NCBI GenBank assembly: GCA_045646465.1
Contig: JAZRKT010000100.1
Span: 1-20,037 of the forward strand
Source: UMGS1387 sp045646465
GTDB taxonomy: Bacteria > Bacillota > Clostridia > Oscillospirales > CAG-382
Reading direction: 5' to 3'
DNA length: 20,037 nucleotides
Shown: in pieces, positions 7,081 to 15,925 of the stretch
Layout of the letters: each line of letters opens with the position of its first letter
How positions within the stretch are numbered: the stretch's first letter is position 1
The notes under the pieces: model-generated
Told to the model about the DNA's origin: nothing
Databases searched by the model: none
What the model saw: only the letters and a program-made list of their open reading frames with translations
Made by a program: the position numbers and the translations under genes

Positions 7081-8433
7081 TTAAGTTTTTTCAATATTGC
7101 TCATCCGTGACACCGACAGCACAACTCCCATTTCCGCAAGCAAAATCAGAAGTGACGTACCTCCGTAGCTGAAAAACGGAAGAGAAATACCAGTACTTGG
7201 CAATGTATTTGTTACAACCGCAATATTAAGAATTACCTGAAGTCCTACATGCATTATTATTCCCAGCACAAGCATTGAGGAAAATCTGTCAGGTGCACGA
7301 AGTCCGATTATTATTCCTCTATAAATAAAGAAGGCAAACACGCAGATAAGAAATACTGCCCCAATAAAGCCCATTTCCTCACACCAAACCGAGAAAATAT
7401 AGTCATTCTGCGGTTCAGGAAGGTAAAGGTGCTTTTGTCTGCTGTTGCCAAAGCCCACGCCTGTAAGTCCTCCCGAGCCTATTGCAAACAGCGACTGTGC
7501 AGGCTGCCAGCCTTCATCCTTAAGATATTTGAATGGGTCAAGCCACACCATAAGACGTGCCGAAGAGTGCGCCATTGTCGTTGCAAGAAAGCCCACAAGT
7601 CCCACGCCTGCACCCATTCCGAGAAGCAAGTACCAGCCGTTTGTTCCTCCTATTACCATCATACAGAAAATAATTCCTGCAATAATTACAAGTCCCGAAA
7701 GGTGAGGCTGAAGGTACAGCAACACTCCCACAACGCCAAGAACTGCAATATAAGGAAGAATTCCGTAGTAAATACCCGGCAAAGTGTTTGGCATATCTGT
7801 TGGCAGCATTATCATTACAGCAAAGCCAAGAGCCGCAACAATAAAAAGTCCACCCACAAGTCTATTTGGTATAAACACAAATGCAAGTGCTCCCAGAGCA
7901 AGAATTACAAGGCTCAGTCCTATTTCCTTTTTGCAGGCGCCTAGATTATCTTTAAGCACAATTTTATGTGCGTATCTATCGGCGTAGTCTGCAAAAAACA
8001 GCACCACAGCAAACTTCATAATTTCCGACGGCTGTAGCGAAATCGGCCCTATCTGAAGCCATCTTTGTGCACCCTTTGCGCCTGAGCCCGTTACGAGAAC
8101 TGCCAAAAGCAAAAGTATTCCCACAACCAACACAAGCCGTGAAAACTTACGTATTACGTGATAGTCGAAAAATCTTACTACTACCCACATTACAAAAAGT
8201 CCAAGCAAAGCAAAAACTATCTGGCTTCGTGCAAATCTGTAGCTATCGTCAAAATACTCCTTCGCATAAGGGTAGCTTGCGCTGAAAACCATAACTGTTC
8301 CCATACACAGAAGCAGTATTATACAGATTAAAAAGGGGCGGTCAACACCGCCCACCTTCTGTACAAGAACACGTCTTGAGGGTGAGGCGTTCCTTTTTAC
8401 TTTTTGCATTCTATGTTCCTGTGGTGAATTCAC
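7081..8433 (-). CDS. ftsW: FtsW/SpoVE-type SEDS peptidoglycan glycosyltransferase
   Basis: This SEDS-family polytopic membrane protein polymerises lipid II into glycan strands together with a class B PBP, here very likely the one three genes upstream. The 450-residue product has about ten hydrophobic segments and the family signatures VFSASYPYA, GAQRWLQIGPISLQPSE, LQPHLSG, PQNDYIFSVWCEEMGF and LPFFSYGGTSLL. Two starts are possible: GTG 8433 with AAAGGGCGGG upstream, used here, or ATG 8409 with AGGA. They differ only in the cytoplasmic tail. It could be the vegetative (ftsW) or sporulation (spoVE) paralogue; the dcw position cannot separate them. murD, often beside it, is absent. Confidence 0.93.
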   Translation of the reverse strand: MNSPQEHRMQKVKRNASPSRRVLVQKVGGVDRPFLICIILLLCMGTVMVFSASYPYAKEYFDDSYRFARSQIVFALLGLFVMWVVVRFFDYHVIRKFSRLVLVVGILLLLAVLVTGSGAKGAQRWLQIGPISLQPSEIMKFAVVLFFADYADRYAHKIVLKDNLGACKKEIGLSLVILALGALAFVFIPNRLVGGLFIVAALGFAVMIMLPTDMPNTLPGIYYGILPYIAVLGVVGVLLYLQPHLSGLVIIAGIIFCMMVIGGTNGWYLLLGMGAGVGLVGFLATTMAHSSARLMVWLDPFKYLKDEGWQPAQSLFAIGSGGLTGVGFGNSRQKHLYLPEPQNDYIFSVWCEEMGFIGAVFLICVFAFFIYRGIIIGLRAPDRFSSMLVLGIIMHVGLQVILNIAVVTNTLPSTGISLPFFSYGGTSLLILLAEMGVVLSVSRMSNIEKT

Positions 8434-8468
8434 TTTTGCCCGCCCTTTCCGTACTTTAAATCAATTTT

Positions 8469-9440
8469 TTACATTATTCCCAAAAATCCAAAGCAGCCTA
8501 TTGCCGAGAATATTGCCGTGACTATTGAGAACACAAACACAATTTTAATTTCTCCCCATCCGCACATTTCAAAGTGATGGTGGATAGGTGTCATTCTGAA
8601 CACTCTTTTTCCTGTAAGCTTATAGCATACTACCTGAATAATTACCGAGAAGGATTCAACAAAGTATATTATACCCACAAACAGTAAAATTATGGGAACA
8701 TTAAGCATAAGAGCCGACGCGCACACAACTGCTCCCATATAAAGTGAGCCCGTATCACCCATAAACACTCTTGCTGGGTGGAAATTATACACCAAAAAGC
8801 CCAAAGAGCCGCCAAGCATTGTCCCTGTCATAACGCTTGCTTCAAGGTTACCGCTTTTAAATGCAAGCACCGACATAAACACCATAACCACCGCCGTAAC
8901 CGAGGCACAGAGTCCGTCAATACCGTCCGTAAGGTTTGTGCTGTTACAGGTGAACACTATACCTACTGCAAGAATTATGTAATAGAAAACCCCAAGATCA
9001 ATTGAAATATCAGTAAATGGAATTGCAACATTGCTGTCCAACACGCCCATTTTAAAAAGCATCGCTATGTAAACAATTGTCGTCAAAAACTGAAGCACAA
9101 GCTTCTGCTTTGCGCTGAGACCTGCATTCTGCTTCTTAAAGAATTTCACATAGTCATCAACAAAGCCTATCATACCATTTAAAAGCACAAAAAGATAGTG
9201 AATTACAAGTCCTAAATTTTTCTGCCATATCGCACAACCGATAACAGGAAAAAGAGATGCTGCAATGAAGAACAGTCCACCCATTGTAGGCGTTCCCTCT
9301 TTACTTTTATGCCATCTAGGTCCTATGTCAAGAATTTTCTGTCCCATTTTTACGCTTTTCAGCACAGGAATAAACACTCTTGCAAGTACAACCGTCAAAA
9401 CAAAGCTAATTACAACGGATGCGGCAAAGCTTACGTTCAT
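8469..9440 (-). CDS. mraY: MraY, phospho-MurNAc-pentapeptide transferase
   Basis: MraY joins phospho-MurNAc-pentapeptide from UDP to undecaprenyl phosphate, forming lipid I in the membrane. The 323-residue protein has about ten transmembrane segments and the catalytic signatures GFVDDYVK, NSTNLTDGIDGL, FMGDTGSLYMG and the histidine motif RMTPIHHHFE. The frame is open to 9485, but ATG 9440 is preferred: AGGAGA (9448-9453) lies 7 nt before it, the product then starts MNVSFAA like other MraYs, and overlap with the upstream PBP gene is avoided. Usual length is about 320-360 residues. The neighbouring murF and murD found in many dcw clusters are absent. Confidence 0.97.
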   Translation of the reverse strand: MNVSFAASVVISFVLTVVLARVFIPVLKSVKMGQKILDIGPRWHKSKEGTPTMGGLFFIAASLFPVIGCAIWQKNLGLVIHYLFVLLNGMIGFVDDYVKFFKKQNAGLSAKQKLVLQFLTTIVYIAMLFKMGVLDSNVAIPFTDISIDLGVFYYIILAVGIVFTCNSTNLTDGIDGLCASVTAVVMVFMSVLAFKSGNLEASVMTGTMLGGSLGFLVYNFHPARVFMGDTGSLYMGAVVCASALMLNVPIILLFVGIIYFVESFSVIIQVVCYKLTGKRVFRMTPIHHHFEMCGWGEIKIVFVFSIVTAIFSAIGCFGFLGIM

Positions 9441-9468
9441 TTTTTTATCTCCTATTTTAAGTAAATCC

Positions 9469-11721
9469 TTAGTCGGAATTGTCAAGATGGTGGAATTCCA
9501 CGCTTACCATTGTGCCGGGAGGCACTTCTTCTCCGGGCTTAGGTGACTGTCCCGTAGCTATTGTTCCTGCCGTATCATCACGGTATGCGCCTTCCATTTT
9601 TATATTAAGATTATAGTTTACAAGTGTTTGATTTGCCGCCGATGGGCTATAGCCTTCCACATTTGGAACGACTACCGTTTTTTCCTCGGCAGAATCATCG
9701 GTATAAAGCACAACAAGTCCGCCCTCACGAAGCTTTACACCATATCTTGGGAACTGAGAAAGTACGATATCTCCATCGCCGTAAACCTTAACATTAAGTC
9801 CTGCGTTATTGATAGAGGTTTTTGCTCCCGTAACGCCAAGTCCCGAATAATCGGCAACAGGAATATTTTCGCCCGATTCTGCATTTTCGTCGGTGCTTGT
9901 TTCAATGTTGAGATAAGGAAGCACCTCACTGAGCACAGATGAAACAACGGGAGCCGCAATCGTTCCTCCGTAGTAGTTGCCTACAGGCTCATCAATTACT
10001 ATAAGTATTGCAATTTCAGGGTCATCTGCAGGTGCAAAGGCAACGCATGAGGCGATATAGCGGTTACCCTCCATATCACGCTTCTGAGATGTTCCTGTTT
10101 TTGCTCCTACACTGTAGCCCTTAACGTATGCATTTTTTGTTGAGCCGATTGTAATACCGTTTTCAAGATATTGCATAATAGTCTTACTTGTCTCGGTACT
10201 GTTAACCTGTCTTACAATTTCAGGCTCGAACTTTTTAACGGCATTTCCGTCCTCATCAACAAGTGCCTTTACAACCCTCGGCTTCATAAGTTTTCCGCCG
10301 TTTGCCACAGCCGACACAGCTCTTATAAGTGAAAGAGGTGTAATTTTAAAGGTCTGACCAAAGGAATAAACGGCAAGCTCTGTCTGATTAAAGCCGTTAA
10401 AATCGGTATGGTAAATGCTTGAAGCTTCGCCTGCAAGGTCGATTCCCGTTTTTTCGGTAAAGCCGTAGGATTCAAAATATTTGTAGAACTTCTGCCTGCC
10501 TACCGCCTCTGCAAGCTCCATAAACACGGGGTTACAGGAATTTTGCAATCCCTGCTCAAAGTTTTCAACACCGTGGCCGCCTCTTTTATGACAGCCGATA
10601 TTATATCCGCCGATATTTTTTGAGCCTACGCAGTTAAACTGATAGGAAGGACTTGTCATAGCAAGGTTTTCTTCAAGTGCCATGGAGCTTGTTATAATCT
10701 TGAAGGTGGAGCCTGGCTCATAGAGCTCGGTTATTGCTTTATTCTTCCATCTTCCCTCAACAAGGTCTTTATAGAAAGTGTTTTTTTGCTCATCGGTGGG
10801 AAGGAATTTTTTTCCGTTTTCGTCTTCTATGTAGCTTGTGCTGTATTCATCGTACAGCATTTGCATTTCTTCATCAAGGTCATAGGGGTTATTAAGGTCA
10901 TAATCAGGCTTTGTACTCATAGCGAGAATTTCGCCCGTATTTACATCCATAATTATGCCAAGCACTCTGTTTTGTGCCTGTGTATCCTCAAGAGCAGTCT
11001 GAAGATGCTTTTCAAGGAATGACTGCACTTGCCAGTCAATTGTCAGAACAACATTCAAGCCATTCTGTGCACCCACATAGCTTTCATACTCAAAGGGCAT
11101 ATCCTTACCCTTCGCATTCTGAGCCGTGATGATTTTACCGCTGCTTCCCTTAAGGTATTCCTCATAATGTGATTCAACGCCGTAAATACCTAAGTTCTCC
11201 GAATTTGTAAAGCCTATTACGTTACTTGCAAGATTACCGTAAGGATAAACTCTTTTTGTATCCTCCTCAAGATGAATACCAACTATATCGTTTTCCTCAA
11301 TGAATTTTCTGATTTCATCGGTTACGCTTCTGTCTACTTTTTTCTTAATTATCTGGTACTTTGACTGCTTTCTACCCATACGCATAACAATCTCAGCTCT
11401 GTTTACACCAAGTGTATCGGACAGGTAATCGGCTATTAACGACTCCTGCTCATCCTCAATTTCATAAGGTGATATATAAACAGTTTCAACCGTAGCACTT
11501 ACAGCAAGAGCTGTCATGTTACGGTCATAAATTGTGCCTCGTCTCGGGCTTATGTCGATTTCCGTTGTATACTGGTCAAATGCACCTGTTCTGTATTTTT
11601 CGCTGTCCGTAAGCTGTATTCGGCTGAGTCGAAAAATTAGTGCTATCAGTAAAGCTGTCATCACCAATAGCACCAAAACGACCCGCTTAAAATATGGTTT
11701 TACAGGAGTGTTGTTATTCAT
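9469..11721 (-). CDS. Class B penicillin-binding protein with PASTA domains (SpoVD/FtsI type)
   Basis: A septal transpeptidase that crosslinks peptidoglycan and pairs with the SEDS enzyme. The 750 residues comprise a short cytoplasmic tail, one membrane anchor (about 13-31), the PBP dimerisation domain from DISPRRGTIYDRN (57-69), the transpeptidase with SxxK as STFK (338-341), SCN (395-397) and KTGTS (541-545), then two PASTA-like modules (about 622-680 and 683-746). All three catalytic motifs are intact. PASTA modules at the C-terminus fit SpoVD or vegetative PBP2x/PBP2B; sequence reading alone does not settle which. The start has GGGGAGA about 10 nt upstream, and it follows ftsL by 23 nt. 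Inference: it is the partner of the FtsW-type gene downstream. Confidence 0.93.
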   Translation of the reverse strand: MNNNTPVKPYFKRVVLVLLVMTALLIALIFRLSRIQLTDSEKYRTGAFDQYTTEIDISPRRGTIYDRNMTALAVSATVETVYISPYEIEDEQESLIADYLSDTLGVNRAEIVMRMGRKQSKYQIIKKKVDRSVTDEIRKFIEENDIVGIHLEEDTKRVYPYGNLASNVIGFTNSENLGIYGVESHYEEYLKGSSGKIITAQNAKGKDMPFEYESYVGAQNGLNVVLTIDWQVQSFLEKHLQTALEDTQAQNRVLGIIMDVNTGEILAMSTKPDYDLNNPYDLDEEMQMLYDEYSTSYIEDENGKKFLPTDEQKNTFYKDLVEGRWKNKAITELYEPGSTFKIITSSMALEENLAMTSPSYQFNCVGSKNIGGYNIGCHKRGGHGVENFEQGLQNSCNPVFMELAEAVGRQKFYKYFESYGFTEKTGIDLAGEASSIYHTDFNGFNQTELAVYSFGQTFKITPLSLIRAVSAVANGGKLMKPRVVKALVDEDGNAVKKFEPEIVRQVNSTETSKTIMQYLENGITIGSTKNAYVKGYSVGAKTGTSQKRDMEGNRYIASCVAFAPADDPEIAILIVIDEPVGNYYGGTIAAPVVSSVLSEVLPYLNIETSTDENAESGENIPVADYSGLGVTGAKTSINNAGLNVKVYGDGDIVLSQFPRYGVKLREGGLVVLYTDDSAEEKTVVVPNVEGYSPSAANQTLVNYNLNIKMEGAYRDDTAGTIATGQSPKPGEEVPPGTMVSVEFHHLDNSD

Positions 11722-11744
11722 TATTTAATATTCTCCCCGGAATT

Positions 11745-12275
11745 TCACTTGTAAATCTTGCCTACAGTGTTTTTAAGACCGTCGAGAGTTGTGCCCAGAG
11801 CACCGCCGTTATTGCTTTCGCCTGTAATTACTACCTTATCGCCGTCGCTGATGCTCACATAGTGCTTTACAACCTCGGTGGACTTTACCATTCCAAGCTT
11901 ATTTACGGCAATCTCTTCAACATATGTAAGATCGTTTCTCTTATCAAGTTCAAGAGAAAGTCTTTCATTTTCCTGCTTATTAAAAGCAAGGCTTTCTTCA
12001 AGAGCCGTAATCTCATAGGAAATGTTATTTACAACCGAGTAGCTGTATGCTATAAACATAAGCATTACGGTTACAACAAGGCAATAGAAAATGAAGCTGA
12101 TGGGAAATGGTGTATCTGCCTTTACTCTCTTTTTGATAATAAGCGCACTTTCAGCCTTTGTACGCATCTTAGCACCTGTAGCAGTACGCACGCCTTCTTT
12201 ATGTGCTGTTACATTATACTGAGATGAAACCCTGTTTATTCCCGAATTATTTGTTACTTCACCGTAATACGCCAT
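11745..12275 (-). CDS. ftsL: FtsL-like septal membrane protein
   Basis: A 176-residue bitopic protein: a basic cytoplasmic region of about 56 residues, one membrane segment (about 57-80, around FPISFIFYCLVVTVMLMF), and an extracytoplasmic heptad-rich coiled coil (about 83-115) with LTYVEEIAVNKLGMVKS beyond it, a typical FtsL/DivIC ending. FtsL bridges FtsQ/DivIB to the septal PBP and FtsW. The sequence is poorly conserved, so the call rests on architecture and position between rsmH and the PBP gene. It is longer than Bacillus FtsL (117 residues) at both ends. GGAG lies 8 nt before the ATG, and rsmH ends 25 nt upstream. Confidence 0.85.
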   Translation of the reverse strand: MAYYGEVTNNSGINRVSSQYNVTAHKEGVRTATGAKMRTKAESALIIKKRVKADTPFPISFIFYCLVVTVMLMFIAYSYSVVNNISYEITALEESLAFNKQENERLSLELDKRNDLTYVEEIAVNKLGMVKSTEVVKHYVSISDGDKVVITGESNNGGALGTTLDGLKNTVGKIYK

Positions 12276-12300
12276 TTAACATTCTCCATTTCTTAAACAT

Positions 12301-13245
12301 CTATATTTTTTCGCAAACCCTTAGCTTTGCACTTCTGCTTCTGGGATTTTCTTCAAGTTCCCTTTGTGACGGAAGTATCGGTTTTTTGGTCACCACAATT
12401 CCCTGAGGCTTTTTTCCGCACACGCACACAGGAAAATCCTTGGGGCAGGTACAGCCTTGTGTTTTTTCAAGGAAGGTATGCTTTACTATTCTGTCCTCTA
12501 AGGAGTGGAAGGTGATAACGCTCATTCTTCCACCGCTTTTCAAAAGAGGAAACATACCGTTTATACAGTCAGCGATAACGTCAAGCTCACCGTTCACTTC
12601 AATTCTTATTGCCTGAAAGGTTCTCTTTGCAGGATGAGGTCCATCAGCCTTGTTTTTTGCGGGAATTGCGCTTTTGATAATATCGGAAAGCTGAAAGGTT
12701 GTTTCAATGTTACCGTTTTCTTCCCTATATTTCACAATTTTTCTTGCTATTGACGAGGCAAACCGTTCTTCGCCGTACATATCTATGATTTTCGCAAGCT
12801 CCCTTTCGCTGTAGGTATTTACCACATCGTAAGCGCTGAAGGAGTCCTGTCTGTTCATTCGCATATCAAGGGGAGCATCGTGCATATAGGAAAAGCCTCT
12901 GTCAGCATTGTCTAGCTGGAAGCTGGACACACCGAGGTCTGCAATTACGCCGTCTATTTCCGTTATACCCATTTGGCAAAGCTTGCTTGCAGCGTCAACA
13001 AAGTTTGTGTGCAAAAGTGTAATTCTGTCACCGTACTTTGCAAGTCTTTCCTTTGCTTTATCAAGGGCATATTCATCTCTGTCAATGCCGAAAAGTCTTC
13101 CCTTTTCCGAAAGTCTTGATGCTATCAGATCCGAGTGCCCTGCTCCGCCCAGGGTACAGTCCACATATATTCCGTCCGGCTTTACGCCCAAAGAGTCAAC
13201 AGTTTCTTCAAGCAGCACCGAGTAATGTCCGAAATTCTCCTGCAC
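12301..13245 (-). CDS. rsmH: 16S rRNA m4C1402 methyltransferase RsmH (MraW)
   Basis: RsmH methylates N4 of C1402 in 16S rRNA with S-adenosylmethionine, tuning the ribosomal P site. The 314-residue product shows YSVLLEETVD, the SAM loop VDCTLGGAGHS (28-38), GVIADLGVSSFQLD, the substrate motif around HPAKRTFQAIRIEVN, and VITFHSLEDRIVK. A four-cysteine segment (CTCPKDFPVCVC) near the C-terminus is common in Firmicutes members. The open frame begins at GTG 13260, but that start has no ribosome site. GTG 13245 has AGGAG (13253-13257) 7 nt upstream and gives the normal N-terminus, so it is used here. It follows mraZ by 20 nt. Confidence 0.96.
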   Translation of the reverse strand: MQENFGHYSVLLEETVDSLGVKPDGIYVDCTLGGAGHSDLIASRLSEKGRLFGIDRDEYALDKAKERLAKYGDRITLLHTNFVDAASKLCQMGITEIDGVIADLGVSSFQLDNADRGFSYMHDAPLDMRMNRQDSFSAYDVVNTYSERELAKIIDMYGEERFASSIARKIVKYREENGNIETTFQLSDIIKSAIPAKNKADGPHPAKRTFQAIRIEVNGELDVIADCINGMFPLLKSGGRMSVITFHSLEDRIVKHTFLEKTQGCTCPKDFPVCVCGKKPQGIVVTKKPILPSQRELEENPRSRSAKLRVCEKI

Positions 13246-13265
13246 TTTCCTGCTCCTCACCTATG

Positions 13266-13697
13266 TCAGCAAAGTCCAAGATGCAGCTTCTTGCTGATTT
13301 CTCTGTACTTATCGGTATTTGTTCCCTTGCCTGTGGAAATTCTTGCACCATTCCAGATTTCAACGTACTTTCTCATTCCCACAAAGGATATGTCCTTTTC
13401 AAGTCCGATTGCCGTTCTATGCTCCTCGCTGATATTTATCCTTCCCTGCGTATCAACATCCGTCGGCACGGAGTTTACCGATATTTCTCTCATAAAATCA
13501 TTCATATCATCCTGAGTTTCGGCGTACTCGCTGATTTTATCCCAAAACACATCATACTCTGCCTCAGAGAACATAAGAAGAAAATCTCCCAACCCCTTAA
13601 CCACTATAACGGAGTTTCCGAGATCGGCACGGAATTTCGCCGGTACAAACACTCGTCCCTTTGCATCAAGGGTATGTTTGAATTCGCCTGTCAACAT
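13266..13697 (-). CDS. mraZ: MraZ, transcriptional regulator of the dcw operon
   Basis: MraZ is a double-AbrB-fold DNA-binding protein that forms ring oligomers and regulates its own dcw operon. The 143 residues contain the two repeats of the fold: GEFKHTLDAKGRVFVPAKFR at the N-terminus and VDTQGRINISEEHR in the second half, both with the conserved D-x-x-G-R core. The start is ATG 13697, with AGGTG (13704-13708) 6 nt upstream. The in-frame GTG at 13706 overlaps that site and is rejected. It heads the dcw operon behind a clear promoter and a candidate operator. Confidence 0.96.
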   Translation of the reverse strand: MLTGEFKHTLDAKGRVFVPAKFRADLGNSVIVVKGLGDFLLMFSEAEYDVFWDKISEYAETQDDMNDFMREISVNSVPTDVDTQGRINISEEHRTAIGLEKDISFVGMRKYVEIWNGARISTGKGTNTDKYREISKKLHLGLC

Positions 13698-13757
13698 ATT
13701 CCGCACCTGCCTTTCTCTGTTTGTGATGATTCAATACTGTACTTTTGCTCTTTTTTA

Positions 13758-13782
13758 AACCATTTTAATCATTTTCTCACCA
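13758..13782 (-). promoter_or_regulatory. Candidate MraZ operator (three TGRTK repeats)
   Basis: On the minus strand, TGGTG (13778-13782), TGATT (13767-13771) and TGGTT (13758-13762) follow one another with starts 11 and 9 bp apart, about one helical turn each. They lie between the mraZ promoter and its ribosome site. Known MraZ operators are tandem short G-rich repeats at 10-bp spacing (TGGGN in E. coli). Binding here is inferred. Confidence 0.45.
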
Positions 13783-13795
13783 CTTAGATGTAAAT

Positions 13796-13824
13796 ATTAT
13801 AATATACAGCCGATATAAATGCAA
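13796..13824 (-). promoter_or_regulatory. Main promoter of the dcw operon (mraZ promoter)
   Basis: On the minus strand, TTGCAT (13819-13824), a 17-bp spacer and TATAAT (13796-13801) form a near-consensus sigma-A promoter. Predicted start is near 13789, leaving a leader of about 90 nt. No other convincing promoter is seen until just before ftsZ. Confidence 0.82.
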
Positions 13825-13969
13825 GACCTTTGAAAAAAAATCCTGTAGACTTTTTGTGCTAATTTGTTAAACTTTTTGTTAACAAAGAACGCGAGTTCTG
13901 TGAATTTGTGATAATGTACAAAAAACGACGGTGTGTTCTGTAGAATATCACGATACGTCAAAAGGCGAC

Positions 13970-14006
13970 AAAAAAATGCTTGCCACCTCATATAAAAGTG
14001 ACAAGC
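13970..14006 (-). terminator. Terminator of typA
   Basis: Read on the minus strand, GCTTGTCAC (13998-14006) pairs with GTGGCAAGC (13978-13986), 9 bp with one wobble and an 11-nt loop, followed by seven T (13970-13976). It lies 27 nt behind the typA stop and separates typA from the mraZ promoter. The 13825-13969 stretch between them shows nothing else I can identify. Confidence 0.85.
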
Positions 14007-14032
14007 CGAAGATGATTGAGTATTAAATTGTA

Positions 14033-15853
14033 TTACTTAAGCTTAGCGTAAGCCTTTGCTCTGTTTACATTATTAAGAATAGCTTTTCTCAGACGTATGG
14101 ACTTGGGAGTAACCTCTATAAGCTCATCGTCGTTGATAAATTCGATTGCTTCCTCAAGCGAATGAATTTTAGGAGGAACTAGTCTGAGTGCTTCATCGGC
14201 GCCCGTTGAACGTACAGCCGTCATATGCTTCTTCTTACAGGGATTGATGACGATATCATCTGTCTTGGCGTTTTCGCCCACAATCTGACCTTCATATACA
14301 TCCTGTGCGGGAACAACAAACATCTGACCTCTGTCCTGTACGTTATAAATACCGTAGGAGGTTGTCTTACCCGTTTCGTAAGCAACAAGAGAGCCTGTTG
14401 TTCTCTTTGAAATTTCCCCTCTGTGAGGAGTATATTCAAGGAACAGCGAGCTGAGTATGCCCTCTCCTCTTGTATCGGTAAGAAACTCGTTTCTATATCC
14501 GAAAAGTCCGCGTGTAGGAATATGGAACACAACGTGCATTCTGTCGCCACGGGGTGTCATATCAATAAGCTCGCCACGTCTTGAACCAAGCTTTTCAATT
14601 ACCGAGCCTACATAATCCTGAGGCACGTCGCAGGAAACCTCTTCCATAGGCTCCATCATAACGCCATCGATTTCCTTAAAAAGTACCTTAGGTGCACTTA
14701 CCTGAAACTCATAGCCTTCACGTCTCATAGTTTCAATAAGAATTGAAAGATGCATTTCGCCTCGTCCCATTACTCTGAAAGCTTCTGTAGTATCCGAGTC
14801 CTCAACCTTCAAGGACACGTCCTTGAGCAGCTCACGGTAAAGCCTTGCGCGAAGATGACGTGAGGTGCAATATTTTCCTTCGGTACCTGCAAAGGGCGAG
14901 TCATTGACAGAAAAGGTCATTTCAAGTGTAGGCTCACTTATTTTACAGAAAGGAAGTGCTTCAGGTGTGCTCACATCGCACAGGGTATCGCCTATTGTTA
15001 CTTCTTCAATACCCGAAACGCACACAATGTCGCCTGCCTTTGCTTCATCAACGTTCACCCTTTTAAGTCCGTCAATGGTAAGCAGGTTTACAATCTTTGA
15101 GTTATAGTTATCGTGTATTCCGTGATGATGGCACACGGTAACGTTCATATTCTTTTTAACGGTACCTCTTTCAATTCTGCCTGTCGCAATTCTTCCGATA
15201 AAATTATCGTAATCAATGGAAGAAACAAGCAGCTGCGCCGCGCCCTCCTCATCAACCTCAGGTCCGGGCACGTGGTTTATAATCTGCTCAAACAAGGGCA
15301 CAAGGTTTTCTTCCTGAATATCAGGAGAAAGGGATGCCGTTCCGTTTCGTCCCGAGCAGAACACAACGGGGCTGTCAAGCTGGTCATCGCTTGCATCAAG
15401 GCTGATAAGAAGTTCAAGCACCTCATCCACAACCTCATTGGGACGTGCACCGGGTCTGTCAACCTTATTTACAACAATAATAACCTTATGTCCCAGCTCC
15501 AGAGCCTTCTGAAGCACAAATCTTGTCTGAGGCATTGTTCCTTCAAAGGCGTCAACCAGAAGTAGTACACCGTCAACCATTTTTAGAATTCTTTCAACCT
15601 CGCCACCAAAGTCAGCGTGGCCGGGGGTATCTACTACGTTGATTTTTACATCCTTATACACTATAGACGTATTTTTTGCAAGGATTGTAATACCTCTTTC
15701 TCTTTCAAGGTCATTACTGTCCATTACTCTGTCGTCAACCACCTCGTTTGCACGGAAGGTACCCGACTGCTTGAGCATTTCGTCTACAAGTGTTGTTTTA
15801 CCGTGGTCAACGTGTGCTACAATTGCTACGTTTCTTAAATCATTTCTTATCAT
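14033..15853 (-). CDS. typA: Ribosome-associated GTPase TypA/BipA
   Basis: TypA (BipA) is an EF-G-like translational GTPase that binds the ribosome and aids 50S assembly and stress or cold adaptation. The 606-residue length is standard. The GTPase motifs are complete: G1 AHVDHGKT (13-20), switch I RERGITI (51-57), G3 DTPGHADFGGEVER (75-88) and G4 NKVD (129-132). Domains II, III and V follow (GRGEMHLSILIETMRREGYE), then the TypA-specific C-terminal domain with FVVPAQDVYEGQIVGE and KSIRLRKA near the end. GGGGA lies about 10 nt before the ATG. It is a single-gene unit with its own promoter and terminator between the dcw operon and cysK. Confidence 0.98.
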   Translation of the reverse strand: MIRNDLRNVAIVAHVDHGKTTLVDEMLKQSGTFRANEVVDDRVMDSNDLERERGITILAKNTSIVYKDVKINVVDTPGHADFGGEVERILKMVDGVLLLVDAFEGTMPQTRFVLQKALELGHKVIIVVNKVDRPGARPNEVVDEVLELLISLDASDDQLDSPVVFCSGRNGTASLSPDIQEENLVPLFEQIINHVPGPEVDEEGAAQLLVSSIDYDNFIGRIATGRIERGTVKKNMNVTVCHHHGIHDNYNSKIVNLLTIDGLKRVNVDEAKAGDIVCVSGIEEVTIGDTLCDVSTPEALPFCKISEPTLEMTFSVNDSPFAGTEGKYCTSRHLRARLYRELLKDVSLKVEDSDTTEAFRVMGRGEMHLSILIETMRREGYEFQVSAPKVLFKEIDGVMMEPMEEVSCDVPQDYVGSVIEKLGSRRGELIDMTPRGDRMHVVFHIPTRGLFGYRNEFLTDTRGEGILSSLFLEYTPHRGEISKRTTGSLVAYETGKTTSYGIYNVQDRGQMFVVPAQDVYEGQIVGENAKTDDIVINPCKKKHMTAVRSTGADEALRLVPPKIHSLEEAIEFINDDELIEVTPKSIRLRKAILNNVNRAKAYAKLK

Positions 15854-15896
15854 TACTCAATATGTCCCCTATATTTTTAATTTCTTCCAAGCGTAG

Positions 15897-15925
15897 ATTT
15901 TACCACAAAAAAAGCGGTAAATTAA
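15897..15925 (-). promoter_or_regulatory. typA promoter overlapping the cysK terminator
   Basis: On the minus strand, TAAAAT (15897-15902) preceded by TGG is an extended -10. TTAATT (15920-15925) sits 17 bp upstream as a poor -35. The -35 falls in the loop and arm of the cysK terminator hairpin, and its T-run lies in the spacer. Confidence 0.6.

Noticed and set aside
7429..7944. Plus-strand open frame (171 codons), Lys/His/Ser/Cys rich
   Set aside because: It is antisense to transmembrane segments of ftsW; the odd composition is a by-product of the reverse frame.
13038..13787. Long plus-strand open frame (249 codons) opposite rsmH and mraZ
   Set aside because: It is antisense to two well-recognised genes and also covers the mraZ leader; no family resemblance.
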